64,000 nucleotides of DNA from SG8-38 sp041576815 (lineage in GTDB: Bacteria > Myxococcota_A > Polyangia > Polyangiales > Houyiibacteriaceae). Location: assembly GCA_041576815.1 (NCBI GenBank), contig JBFGKE010000001.1, positions 166,421 through 230,420 on the forward strand, in the 5' to 3' direction. Shown piece by piece: positions 35,504 through 43,594 of the stretch (position 1 is its first letter; every line of letters begins with the position of its first letter). The notes beneath the pieces were generated by a model that did not search any database, was not told the DNA's origin, and saw only the letters and a list, made by a program, of their open reading frames with translations. The translations under genes were made by a program, and so were the position numbers.

Positions 35504-37333
35504 TCAATCGGCGGACTGAAGGCGCGAGCCGCGCACCTCGTACACCCGCGGAGGCCGCGCCGGTGTGCGTTCGATCGACAGGGAGTCCACGGAGGTCACC
35601 GGGTCCACACCCGAGCCGGCTTTCAGTGCATCGGCCAGCGCCTCGCGAGTCTGGTTCCCGCGCCTCAGCGTCGACGCGATGATGCGATACGCATCGTAGC
35701 CATATGCCGCGAATACGTGCGGCGGCCGGCCGTATCGCGTTTCATAGGCCGCTCGGAACTCCTCGTTGAGGGCGGTTTCGGAGGCCGAATAGAAGGGCAG
35801 GGAGACGAGGGCGCCCTGCAGATATCGCTGTGCTTGCCCGAGGAGCTCGGGCGACCAACTCGGGCTCGGCAGGAGAAAGGTCACCTGGCGTTCCGCGTGC
35901 TCGGGCAGGGTTCGGCCGGCAAGGCTCCACGCGCCTTCGGCGGCAAAGGTGGGCGCAATCAGGGCGACCTGCTCGGAGACGTCCGCGAAGAGGACGACGT
36001 CGCAGCTGGTTTCGAGCACGGTTCGCACGTAGTCGACGAACGATTTGGTTCCCGGCGGGTAGGCGATGCCTTCGCAGTAGACACCGCCCGCGGCCGCGAC
36101 CTCCTGATCGAAGAGGCGCTCCATCGTGCGCCCGTAGCCGTGATCGGGATAAAGGATCACGAAGCGCGATCGCCCACGCGCGCGCGCTTTTCCGACCAAC
36201 GCCGTCAGCTCGTCACGCGGGCTGTACGAGAAGCGGAAGACGCGATCGCCGGACAGCGTGACGTCCTCGGACGCCGAAAAGCTCAGCAGCGGTACGCCCG
36301 CGCGGCTGGTGGATTCCGCGACGGCTGCCGTCTCTTTGGCTCCTACGGGCCCGAGAACCGCTACCACGCGTCGATTGCCAATGAGAGACCCGACGGCGGC
36401 GGACGCCGTCGATGCGCTGCCGGCCGTATCTTCGACGACGAGCTCCGGGCCGCCCTCTTCGAGCGCTGCGAGCTGCATCCCCTGAAGCAGATGGCGGCCC
36501 ACCTCGCGACCGCGCCCGCTCAATGGCAGCAACGCACCCACGACGTACGGATTGCCGTGAAGAAACTCGTCGGCGCGTGCGATCAGCATGGCGACTTCCG
36601 GTTCCGCCGCCGCCTCGCTCCTGCGCAGCGCGTCGGAGGTGCGAACGACGAGATCGGCATCCGAGTCGTCGAGCCCGTGCTCCAGGAGTCGCACCGCGAC
36701 CGACGTGTGGGGGGCGGCCCCGTCGCGAAGCTCGTCGAAAAGGGCCACGGCCTCTTCGAGGGTGAGCTTGCGCGCGAGGAGGTCGACCGCTGCGCGGGTG
36801 CGCTGTGGGTCTGGTGGTGGCCCGCCCCGCTCGAAGAGCCGGTCTACGATTCGCAGCCCGGTGGAGCCCGTCGTCGTCTGCTCGGCGGCAATGACCGCCG
36901 TGTCCCAAAGGAGCGCTTGCTCCTCCGCGGAAAATCGCTCGCCTGCCAGAGGCTCGATCGATTGGAGCGCGCTTTCGGGGTCGTTTTCACGAAGCTGACA
37001 TACGGCGAGATGGAGCGATGCACGCAGCGCAATCGCCCGATCGACGCTGTCCCGGGCTTGGTCGAAGTACGAAATCGCTCGCGAGCACCGATCGAGGTCC
37101 GACGCGAGAATGCCGAGCTCGAGACGGGCGAGGTCGGCTTCCGGCGTCCCGGGATGCTCGATGATGAAGGTTTCGTACGCGTTTTGGGCACCGCCGATGT
37201 CGCCGTCTTCCGCGAGCGCGCGCGCCCGCGCGATCTCCGCGGGCGGCGCTTTTTCCAGAGGGCTTTCGACTTTCTTTGGCGCGCAGCCGACGAAGAGCGC
37301 CAGCGCCGCGCATGCGAGCACGCGTCTGACCAT
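35504..37333 (-). CDS. LpoA-like lipoprotein: TPR region plus periplasmic-binding-protein domain
   Basis: This 609-residue lipoprotein (LALFVGC, Cys17) has TPR-like helices at about 30-250 (ARALAEDGDIGGAQNAYETF, AISYFDQARDSVD) followed by a type I periplasmic-binding-protein fold at about 260-600 (VVGALLPLSGRGREVGRHLLQGMQLA, AVLGPVGAKETAAVAE, VILYPDHGYGRTMERLF). This TPR plus Peripla_BP_6 layout is that of LpoA-type penicillin-binding-protein activators. A PBP1a partner is not in this window. Ligand-binding transport use is a weaker alternative, as no permease genes adjoin. It precedes ksgA in the reverse-strand order, 47 bases apart. Confidence 0.8.
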   Translation of the reverse strand: MVRRVLACAALALFVGCAPKKVESPLEKAPPAEIARARALAEDGDIGGAQNAYETFIIEHPGTPEADLARLELGILASDLDRCSRAISYFDQARDSVDRAIALRASLHLAVCQLRENDPESALQSIEPLAGERFSAEEQALLWDTAVIAAEQTTTGSTGLRIVDRLFERGGPPPDPQRTRAAVDLLARKLTLEEAVALFDELRDGAAPHTSVAVRLLEHGLDDSDADLVVRTSDALRRSEAAAEPEVAMLIARADEFLHGNPYVVGALLPLSGRGREVGRHLLQGMQLAALEEGGPELVVEDTAGSASTASAAVGSLIGNRRVVAVLGPVGAKETAAVAESTSRAGVPLLSFSASEDVTLSGDRVFRFSYSPRDELTALVGKARARGRSRFVILYPDHGYGRTMERLFDQEVAAAGGVYCEGIAYPPGTKSFVDYVRTVLETSCDVVLFADVSEQVALIAPTFAAEGAWSLAGRTLPEHAERQVTFLLPSPSWSPELLGQAQRYLQGALVSLPFYSASETALNEEFRAAYETRYGRPPHVFAAYGYDAYRIIASTLRRGNQTREALADALKAGSGVDPVTSVDSLSIERTPARPPRVYEVRGSRLQSAD

Positions 37334-37380
37334 GCGGGCGCACGATACTCGCCCGACCTCCGGCCCGCCACGTTGGGCCG

Positions 37381-38223
37381 CTAACCCGCCGCGTCCCAGT
37401 GCTCTGCCAGCGCCGCGAACTCCTCGATCGAGAGTGTTTCTCCCCGTCTCGCCGGGTCGATCTTCGCGCTTTTCAGCGCGCGTTCACTCCGCCCGGGGTC
37501 GCCTAGGCCGCGGAGGGCGTTCTTGAGGGTCTTTCGGCGCATTTGAAAGGACGCACGAACCACCCTGCGAAACGACTCGGTCTCCTCGACGATCGGTGTC
37601 GGGCGCGGCCGTAGACGAACGACCGCGCTGTCCACCCGGGGAGCCGGGTAGAACGCCCCGGGGCGAAGCCGGAAAAGCGTCTCGACGTCGAACGCGGCGC
37701 GGACGAATACGGTCAGCGCGCCGTATTCCTTGGTCGACGCGGAGGCGACGAGGCGGTCTCGAACCTCTCGTTGGACCATCAAGACGGCCCCGGAGAGTGC
37801 GCTTCGATGCTCGACGACGCGACGCAGAATTGCCCCGGTCGCCTGGTAGGGAAGGTTTCCGGTCACGACCAGGTTAGCGTCCGAAACGCCGGACTCGGCA
37901 ACCCAATCGAGTCTCGCCGCATCACCTTCGACGATTCGAAGCGCCGGCCTCTCCCCGAGCTCCGACCGAAGCACCCGCACCATGTCCCGATCGAGCTCGA
38001 CCGCCAGGACCTCGCAGCCCTGCGCGAGCAGCTCGACGGTGAGGGCGCCCAGGCCCGGCCCTAGCTCGACCACCTGCCTGCCGAGATCCACCACGGCCGT
38101 GGCGATTCGCTGCGCCGCGCCGGGCTGAATCAGAAAATTTTGTGAAAAAGACCGCTTCGGCTGCAGGTCGTATTTCCTCAAGAGATCCCGGGGATCTCGC
38201 GGTTGCGCACGATCGGCTGTCAC
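37381..38223 (-). CDS. rsmA: 16S rRNA dimethyladenosine transferase
   Basis: This 280-residue enzyme (also called KsgA) dimethylates two adjacent adenines near the 3' end of 16S rRNA. Visible motifs are KRSFSQNFL, the SAM site VVELGPGLGALT, acidic VLAVELDRDM, and the catalytic NLPYQATG. The N-terminal methyltransferase core is followed by the small C-terminal helical domain (EEFAALAEHW). The GTG start at 38223 is close to the divergent gene cluster at 38366. Confidence 0.95.
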   Translation of the reverse strand: MTADRAQPRDPRDLLRKYDLQPKRSFSQNFLIQPGAAQRIATAVVDLGRQVVELGPGLGALTVELLAQGCEVLAVELDRDMVRVLRSELGERPALRIVEGDAARLDWVAESGVSDANLVVTGNLPYQATGAILRRVVEHRSALSGAVLMVQREVRDRLVASASTKEYGALTVFVRAAFDVETLFRLRPGAFYPAPRVDSAVVRLRPRPTPIVEETESFRRVVRASFQMRRKTLKNALRGLGDPGRSERALKSAKIDPARRGETLSIEEFAALAEHWDAAG

Positions 38224-38294
38224 GTGCCCAACTCCGCAAGATCACGTGTTTTTCTGGATGGCATCAGCCGAATGTCTCCCCCTCGTCACGTGCG

Positions 38295-38322
38295 TTGTCA
38301 GCCTGGACGGCGTTATTATATT
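38295..38322 (+). promoter_or_regulatory. Possible promoter for the micro-ORF and sigma54 activator
   Basis: TTGTCA (38295-38300) and TATATT (38317-38322) are separated by 16 bases in an AT-rich gap between rsmA and the micro-ORF. Matches are 5 of 6 for the -35 and 4-5 of 6 for the -10. This is a plausible but unproven sigma70-type promoter. Confidence 0.4.
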
Positions 38323-38337
38323 GGTCGAGTGCTTAGA

Positions 38338-38351
38338 TTGACCTAGGTTAA
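38338..38351. promoter_or_regulatory. Imperfect palindrome, candidate operator
   Basis: TTGACCTAGGTTAA has the perfect core ACCTAGGT and two mismatches in the arms. It lies between the possible promoter and the ATG at 38366, where a bound protein could block transcription. The binding protein is unknown. Confidence 0.3.
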
Positions 38352-38365
38352 AGACAGAGGATCCA

Positions 38366-38539
38366 ATGCTCCCAGGCTTCATCATCGACCAAATCCGCCA
38401 GCGCGAGGAAGAGGAGCGGGGGAAGCGCCGACACCACCAGGTCGAGCTTCCGCTGCCGGCCCGCGAGGGGTCTCGTGCGCCGGAGGGCGACGAGGAGTCG
38501 GACCGGGGCGTCGTCATCATCGATCTTCTCCCTGACTGA
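38366..38539 (+). CDS. Micro-protein (57 residues) upstream of the sigma54 activator
   Basis: This 57-codon reading frame encodes a protein starting MLPGFIIDQIRQREEEERG and ending GVVIIDLLPD. It is preceded by AGAGGA (38356-38361) four bases before the ATG. The N-terminal hydrophobic start, a short charged helix (Arg/Glu-rich, 11-23) and an acidic C-terminal end with VVIIDLL are visible. It lies 20 bases upstream of the activator's GTG and is probably in the same transcript. I do not recognise the family with certainty. Its sequence does not look like random out-of-frame DNA (clear start signal and balanced composition). Confidence 0.55.
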   Translation: MLPGFIIDQIRQREEEERGKRRHHQVELPLPAREGSRAPEGDEESDRGVVIIDLLPD

Positions 38540-38559
38540 CGATCCGCTACACTGCGGGT

Positions 38560-40947
38560 GTGCCAGACCGTGCCTTAGTGGGCCTCGAGGGTGTCATCGA
38601 GGCGCTTCACGCCGCGCTCGAGGCGCCGGCCTGCGGAGAGCGCGCGGCTCTGGAAGCCGAGCTGGCCTGGTGCCACGCTGAGCGGGGCGAGCTCGGAGAA
38701 GCGTTTCGGCGCCTCTGGGAGGCCGATCGGGGCGCCGGCGAGAGCGACTCGCTCCGACTGCGAACCCGCGCGGAGCTCCAGGCGTTTTGTGGAAACGAGG
38801 ACGCCGCCCTAGCGTTGATCGCCGGGCTCGACGACGAGCCGGGATCGAACCTCGTACGCGCCCGCGTCGCCGCTTCACGAGGGGACTGGGAGCTGGCCTC
38901 CGAGCATGCGAGCGCGGCGGTCCGCTCCAGCGATTCCGTGCAGGCGCGCCTGCTCTTCGCGCGAGTCCGGTTCGAGCTCGGACGCCCCGAAGAGGCGCGC
39001 GAGATACTCGACCCAATCGAGCCTGCAACGCCGGTCGACGCCATGCGAATCGACGCGATGCGGGCGCGTCTCGTTGCCGACGACCCGCGGACGGCCCTTC
39101 GAGAGATCAATGCCCGAGCCAGAAAGGCCGGTGCGCTGCGGACGCAGGCCGAGACCTGGGGTTGGCTCGCCGAGTGCTGCCGATCCGACGGTGACGGCGA
39201 AGAGATGCGAAAGGCATCGATGCGAGCGGTCGAGCTTTGGGACGAGATGGCCACGTCGCTGCCTCCTCCGCTTCGTGCAGGCTTTTGGACCGACGCACAG
39301 CGAAGGGCGGTTCGCAACGCCTCGAAGCGTACGAAGGACGAAACCGCGGGGCCCGGCATCGCTGCGCTTGCGCCGCTCCTCGCGAACCTTCGCCGTCTCG
39401 CGAGCGAGCGTGACCTCGCGGTGCTGCTGAAGGTCATCACCGACGGTGCCGTCTCTTTGAGCGGTGCAGAGCGCGGTTTCGTGCTCTTGGTCGATGACCG
39501 CGGCGCATTGGAAGCCAAGACGGTGCGCAGCGCCGAAAGCGAGCTCGGCGAGCCGACCGCCGCCTTCAGCCGTTCGATCGCAGAAACGGTGCTCATCGAC
39601 GGGGACCCGGTGGTGACCGTCGATGCGACGCACGACGCACGGGTGCAGGACTACATGTCGGTTCACCAGCTCATGCTGAAGTCGGTGGCCTGTCTGCCGA
39701 TCGAGTCTCGCGGCCGGGTATGGGGCGTGCTCTACCTCGAGCACCGGAGCGCGAGCGGGCGCTTCTCCGGCACGGATTTGTCGTTGCTGCGAGCCTACGC
39801 AGATCAGGCCGCCATCGCGATCGAGACTTCCCACCTGTTCGACCAAATCGAGTCGCAGAACGAAGCGGTCGAGCGTGCCAACGTCGCACTGCGCGAAGCC
39901 AACGAGCAACTCGAGCAGCGCCTGCTCGGGCAGACGGAAGCGCTTCACCGATCGCGACGTGAAATCGCCACGCTGCAGGGCTCGGCGGTGACCGGCGAGC
40001 GTTGGGGGCTGGTGGGCGGCAGCGAGGGGATGCGAACCGTGTACGACGTGCTCGACCGCGTCGCGACCAACGAGGTGCCGGTGGTGATCACCGGTGAAAG
40101 TGGTACGGGCAAAGAGCTCGTCGCGCGGGCAATCCATCGTGGCAGCACCCGCGCGGACGGGCCATTCGTGTCGCTCAACTGCGGGGCGATCCCCGAAGGC
40201 CTTCTGGAGAGCGAGCTCTTCGGTCACGTAGCAGGCGCGTTTACCGGCGCCACACACGCACGCGAGGGTGTTTTTCAGCAGGCTCACGGGGGAACGCTGT
40301 TCATGGATGAAATCGCGGACATGCCGCCTCGAATGCAGCTCGACCTGCTGCGCGTGCTTCAAGAGCGGCGCGTGAGGCCGGTCGGAAGCGCGGACGAGAG
40401 GCCCGTCGACGTGCGATTGCTCACGGCGAGCAAGCAGCCTTTGCGCCAGCTGATCGAGAACGGGACGCTTCGCGAAGACCTGTACTACCGGCTGGCAGTC
40501 GTCGAGCTTCCGCTGCCTCCGCTTCGGGAGCGGCGGTCCGACGTTCCACTGCTCGCCGATCATTTCCTGACCCGCATCGCCGAGGAGCGCGGGGAGCCCA
40601 AGAAGCGCTTGAGCCGAGCCGCGATCGACCGCCTTTGCGCGCACGACTTTCCCGGCAACGTGCGCGAGCTCGAGCATCTCCTCATCAACGCGACCGTCTT
40701 TGCATCCGGCGATACCATCGAGGCCGACGAGTTGGCGATCGAAGTCGTGGCGGCCACGACCCCCACGACCGGCGAGGCGGGCAACTACCGAGATTTCAAA
40801 CACGCGGAGCGCGATCGAATTCTCGCAATGCTCAACGCACATGGTTGGAATCGCGCCAAAGCCGCCCGGGCGCTCGGCATGGCCCGAAGGACGTTCTATC
40901 GCCGCCTAAAGGAACATGGGATCGAGCTCCCGAAAGGCGGCACGTAG
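38560..40947 (+). CDS. TPR-GAF-sigma54 enhancer-binding transcription activator
   Basis: This 795-residue activator has TPR-like helical repeats at about 10-240, a GAF domain at about 280-430 (SGAERGFVLLVDDRGALEAKTV to YADQAAIAIETSHLF), and a coiled linker near 440-475. An AAA+ sigma54-interaction domain follows, with Walker A GESGTGKE (512-519), GAFTGA (559-564) contacting sigma54, and Walker B-type FMDEI. A Fis-type HTH ends it (NRAKAARALGMARRTFYRRLKEHG, about 765-788). No receiver domain is present, so it is probably controlled by a ligand or protein sensed by TPR/GAF rather than by phosphorylation. Start is GTG 38560. Targets unknown; the pil operon lies nearby but on the far side of another gene. 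Confidence 0.93.
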   Translation: MPDRALVGLEGVIEALHAALEAPACGERAALEAELAWCHAERGELGEAFRRLWEADRGAGESDSLRLRTRAELQAFCGNEDAALALIAGLDDEPGSNLVRARVAASRGDWELASEHASAAVRSSDSVQARLLFARVRFELGRPEEAREILDPIEPATPVDAMRIDAMRARLVADDPRTALREINARARKAGALRTQAETWGWLAECCRSDGDGEEMRKASMRAVELWDEMATSLPPPLRAGFWTDAQRRAVRNASKRTKDETAGPGIAALAPLLANLRRLASERDLAVLLKVITDGAVSLSGAERGFVLLVDDRGALEAKTVRSAESELGEPTAAFSRSIAETVLIDGDPVVTVDATHDARVQDYMSVHQLMLKSVACLPIESRGRVWGVLYLEHRSASGRFSGTDLSLLRAYADQAAIAIETSHLFDQIESQNEAVERANVALREANEQLEQRLLGQTEALHRSRREIATLQGSAVTGERWGLVGGSEGMRTVYDVLDRVATNEVPVVITGESGTGKELVARAIHRGSTRADGPFVSLNCGAIPEGLLESELFGHVAGAFTGATHAREGVFQQAHGGTLFMDEIADMPPRMQLDLLRVLQERRVRPVGSADERPVDVRLLTASKQPLRQLIENGTLREDLYYRLAVVELPLPPLRERRSDVPLLADHFLTRIAEERGEPKKRLSRAAIDRLCAHDFPGNVRELEHLLINATVFASGDTIEADELAIEVVAATTPTTGEAGNYRDFKHAERDRILAMLNAHGWNRAKAARALGMARRTFYRRLKEHGIELPKGGT

Positions 40948-40955
40948 AGGCTCGT

Positions 40956-41891
40956 TCAGAGGCTTGCGGGCGGGACCGCGCTGGCGGCGCCCGCGTCGTA
41001 TTTCTCCGGCGTTTCACCGGGCGGAAGATACAGGGGCGGTTGGCCGGGCCTCGACCAATCGACCCAGTAGACACCTTTCTTCCGAATGTCGATGTGTACG
41101 AAGCTACTGCGTGGGTAGTATCCGACCCCAACCTTCGTCAGCGTCAAACAGTAGTCGCGAAGCACCTCGTTCGGCACGCCCTCGACACGGATGTCGATGG
41201 CCTCGCCGGTTGCGTGCCTACTCGCGCCGTTGTTGCCTTCTTGCTCCGAGCGATACGCGCTGACGACGATGATCGTTCGGCCGTTGAAGTGGTCCGCGAG
41301 GTACGACAGCACCCGCATCAAACGGGTGTGCGGCCGCTTCGTCGCGTCGTTCTCGCGGTCTCTGAGGAAACGAGCAAGCCGCTCGCGCGCTTTGGGATCT
41401 GGTTTGCCGTTCTTGTTGAAGAGCCGCACCCGGAGGCTTTCCTGGCTGGCGGGGCGTTCGAGGCTCACCAAGCCGTACAGCACCGCATTGCGTGCCTTGG
41501 TCGCTTTGGCGCTGGCGCTGTAGCCCGGGAGCTCGAGGCGCTGTCCGATGCGGAGCGTCGTCCCGGGCTTGAGGCCGTTGGCCCGCGCGAGGGCATTGAC
41601 GCTGACCTTGTTGAGCTGGGCGATTCCGGTGAGGGTTTGGCCTGGGTAGACGTAGACCACGCCTTTGGGCGGGACTCGGAGCACTTGGCCGACACGGAGA
41701 TTGGAGGTCTTCTTCAACCGGTTGGCCGCTGCGAGGTTGGTGACCGACACCCGGTACCGCTTGGCGATCACCCCGAGGGTCTGGCCCGCCTGAACCGTGT
41801 GCCTCCGCTGAGCCTGGGCCGATGTGGTCAACAGAAGGCAGAGGGAAACCACGGCGACGACGCGCCACACCGTGCTGGAGCTCGACGACAC
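40956..41891 (-). CDS. Secreted LysM-repeat protein with M15/DUF882-type peptidase domain
   Basis: With the GTG start at 41891 this is a 311-residue protein with a normal Sec signal peptide (VWRVVAVVSLCLLLTTSAQAQ). Two LysM repeats bind peptidoglycan (RRHTVQAGQTLGVIAKRYRVS and VYPGQTLTGIAQLNKVSVNAL). A C-terminal M15/DUF882-like domain has SRHATGEAIDI and FVHIDI, whose His and Asp residues fit the zinc site of DD-peptidases. It probably trims or remodels the cell wall. Starts at 41981 or 42083 are possible but would put long charged segments before the signal peptide. It converges on the sigma54 activator gene. Confidence 0.85.
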   Translation of the reverse strand: MSSSSSTVWRVVAVVSLCLLLTTSAQAQRRHTVQAGQTLGVIAKRYRVSVTNLAAANRLKKTSNLRVGQVLRVPPKGVVYVYPGQTLTGIAQLNKVSVNALARANGLKPGTTLRIGQRLELPGYSASAKATKARNAVLYGLVSLERPASQESLRVRLFNKNGKPDPKARERLARFLRDRENDATKRPHTRLMRVLSYLADHFNGRTIIVVSAYRSEQEGNNGASRHATGEAIDIRVEGVPNEVLRDYCLTLTKVGVGYYPRSSFVHIDIRKKGVYWVDWSRPGQPPLYLPPGETPEKYDAGAASAVPPASL

Positions 41892-42211
41892 GACCTCGCG
41901 AGTATTGATGAGTCGCCGCGCAGGGCAACTAAGCGGCGCGTGCTCGGTTTTTTTGCCTTCGGCTTCGAGCATTGCCACCATGATTTTCGACACGTTCGTT
42001 CGTTGATAATCGGTGGGTTCGCGCGTCGAGCACAAGCAGTGCCCGACGATCGCGGATGTCTGTGTTCCGCGGGTAAGGTTCACATAATTTATACATAATT
42101 AGCGCCTAATTCAGCACTAATTTTTTCTAAGTTGCTTGACCCTAGGGCGGTTCGGTCATAGCCTTGTTGAGGAACGGCGAAGTGCGCGTTCCTCTTCGAT
42201 CGAGCCAAGCC
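41892..42211. promoter_or_regulatory. Control region between the LysM protein and the HTH-pilM operon
   Basis: With the starts chosen here this 320-base gap holds no gene. It includes the TAATT array (42085-42122) and a weak promoter candidate pointing right: TTGACC (42136-42141), 17 bases, then TAGCCT (42159-42164). Parts left of 42083 could belong to a longer N-terminus of the LysM gene. Promoter strength is guesswork; the -10 is poor. Confidence 0.4.
42085..42122. repeat. Four TAATT boxes with exact 11-base period
   Basis: TAATT occurs at 42085, 42096, 42107 and 42118, each 11 bases apart; the first two are identical 8-mers (ACATAATT). A T-run follows at 42121-42126. One helical turn separates the boxes, so they face the same side of the DNA. 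This pattern fits an intrinsically bent UP-type element or a cooperative operator. It lies 14 bases upstream of a possible -35 (TTGACC, 42136). Confidence 0.6.
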
Positions 42212-42535
42212 ATGACCTACGACCCTGAGGCGAACGAAGCGATGCAAAAGCCCGGTGCGCTGGGTACATCCGCCTCGGATGCGAGCGGCGAGGAAGGGTC
42301 TCCGAAGCCGCGAGCGAGCAAGAAAAGTGGCAACAAGCCCAATAATGTTCGCAAGATTCGCATCGAACGCATGATGTCCAAGGCAGAGTTGGCTCGACGC
42401 GCGAACCTATCGGTGTTGACGATTGATCGTGTCGAGAAGGGTTTTGGATGTCGAATGGACACAAAACGAAAGATTCTCGAAGCTTTGGGTCTGAGACTCG
42501 CCGACCGGGTACGGGTGTTTGGCGAGGAGGAGTAG
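42212..42535 (+). CDS. Small HTH (Xre-like) DNA-binding protein upstream of pilM
   Basis: With ATG 42212 this is a 107-residue protein. The first 45 residues are Ser/Gly/Lys-rich and probably disordered. The rest is a helix-turn-helix (KIRIERMMSKAELARRANLS and VLTIDRVEKGFGCRMDTKRK) like the Cro/C1-type, ending LGLRLADRVRVFGEEE. It lies nine bases before pilM, so it is likely co-transcribed and may regulate pilus genes or bind its own TAATT-containing control region; neither is shown by sequence. A TTG start at 42164 is also possible. Confidence 0.75.
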   Translation: MTYDPEANEAMQKPGALGTSASDASGEEGSPKPRASKKSGNKPNNVRKIRIERMMSKAELARRANLSVLTIDRVEKGFGCRMDTKRKILEALGLRLADRVRVFGEEE

Positions 42536-42544
42536 CGTGCCTAC

Positions 42545-43594
42545 ATGGCGGCAGAGGGGAAGAACTTAATCGGCGTCGACATCGGCTCGAGCTCGATTAA
42601 GGTTTGTGAAATCAAAGAGGGGCGCCGGGGGGCACGGACCATCACCAGGTTCGGGTATCACCCTCTACCTGCCGAAACCATCGTCGATGGGCACATCATC
42701 AACTCGGGTGCCGTCGTCGAAGGGCTCGAAAAGCTATTCGCGCGCACCAAGCGGCGCAACGTGGCACTTCGTGCAAGCGGCCACAGCGTGATCATCAAGA
42801 AAATCGCGATGCCGCTGATGACGGCCGCCGAGCTCCACGAGCAGATCAACTGGGAGGCCGAGCAGCACATCCCGTTCGATTTGGAGGAGGTTCACGTCGA
42901 TTACGAGGTGCTTCACGAACGCGCCGACCACGGGCAAATGGACGTGCTTCTCGTCGCTGCCAAGAAGGAAGAGATCACCGATCTCACCAACCTCGCGATG
43001 GAAGCTCGACTTCGTCCCATCGTCGTCGACCTCGACGCGTTTACCGTGCAGAACGTGTTCGAGGCCGGGTATGGCGCTGCATCGCCCGACGAGACCACGG
43101 TCCTCGTCCACTGCGGCGCCTCGACCACCACGGTGAACATCCTCGCAGACGGGACGACCGCGTTTACGCGCGACATCGCCAACGGGGGCAACGCGATCAC
43201 GGAAGAGATCCAGCGCCAGCTAGGCATCGGCCGCGACGAGGCGGAGTCGTACAAGTGCGGAGGCGAGGGAAGGGGCATCGTTCCTCGTGAGGTTCCCGAA
43301 ATCGTCAATCAGGCGGTCGAGCAGCTTGCCGGTGAGATTCAACGCTCGCTGGATTTCTACCTGGCAACGAGCGGGGACCGGGACCTGACCCGAATCTGTC
43401 TGTCTGGCGGCACGGCCAACATTCAGGCGCTTCTCGAAATTCTCCAGTCCCGCGCCCAGGTGCCGGTGGAGCCCCTCGACCCGACGCGCGTCGCGGACGT
43501 CGATGAGCGCGCCCTCGCGGACCTCCAAGGTCGTGCCGCACAGGCCGTGGTGAGCATCGGGTTGGCGCTGCGGAAAGAAAGGGAGCGGAACTGA
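42545..43594 (+). CDS. pilM: Type IV pilus assembly protein PilM
   Basis: This 349-residue cytoplasmic, actin-like ATPase-fold protein is a scaffold of the type IV pilus alignment complex. The nucleotide-site segments IGVDIGSSSIKVCEIKEG at the start and LSGGTANIQALLEIL near the end are typical, with the conserved QINWEAEQHIPFDLEEV in the middle. It opens the pilM-N-O-P-Q operon in the canonical order and overlaps pilN by one base (TGATG). In myxobacteria such pili drive social (S) motility. Confidence 0.95.
   Translation: MAAEGKNLIGVDIGSSSIKVCEIKEGRRGARTITRFGYHPLPAETIVDGHIINSGAVVEGLEKLFARTKRRNVALRASGHSVIIKKIAMPLMTAAELHEQINWEAEQHIPFDLEEVHVDYEVLHERADHGQMDVLLVAAKKEEITDLTNLAMEARLRPIVVDLDAFTVQNVFEAGYGAASPDETTVLVHCGASTTTVNILADGTTAFTRDIANGGNAITEEIQRQLGIGRDEAESYKCGGEGRGIVPREVPEIVNQAVEQLAGEIQRSLDFYLATSGDRDLTRICLSGGTANIQALLEILQSRAQVPVEPLDPTRVADVDERALADLQGRAAQAVVSIGLALRKERERN

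Noticed and set aside
35414..37384. 656-codon plus-strand frame opposite the LpoA-like gene
   Set aside because: The minus-strand protein has a signal peptide, TPR and binding-protein domains. The opposite frame is an arginine-rich shadow typical of high-GC DNA.
38875..40842. 655-codon minus-strand frame inside the sigma54 activator
   Set aside because: The plus strand carries Walker A, GAFTGA and HTH motifs; the antisense frame has none.
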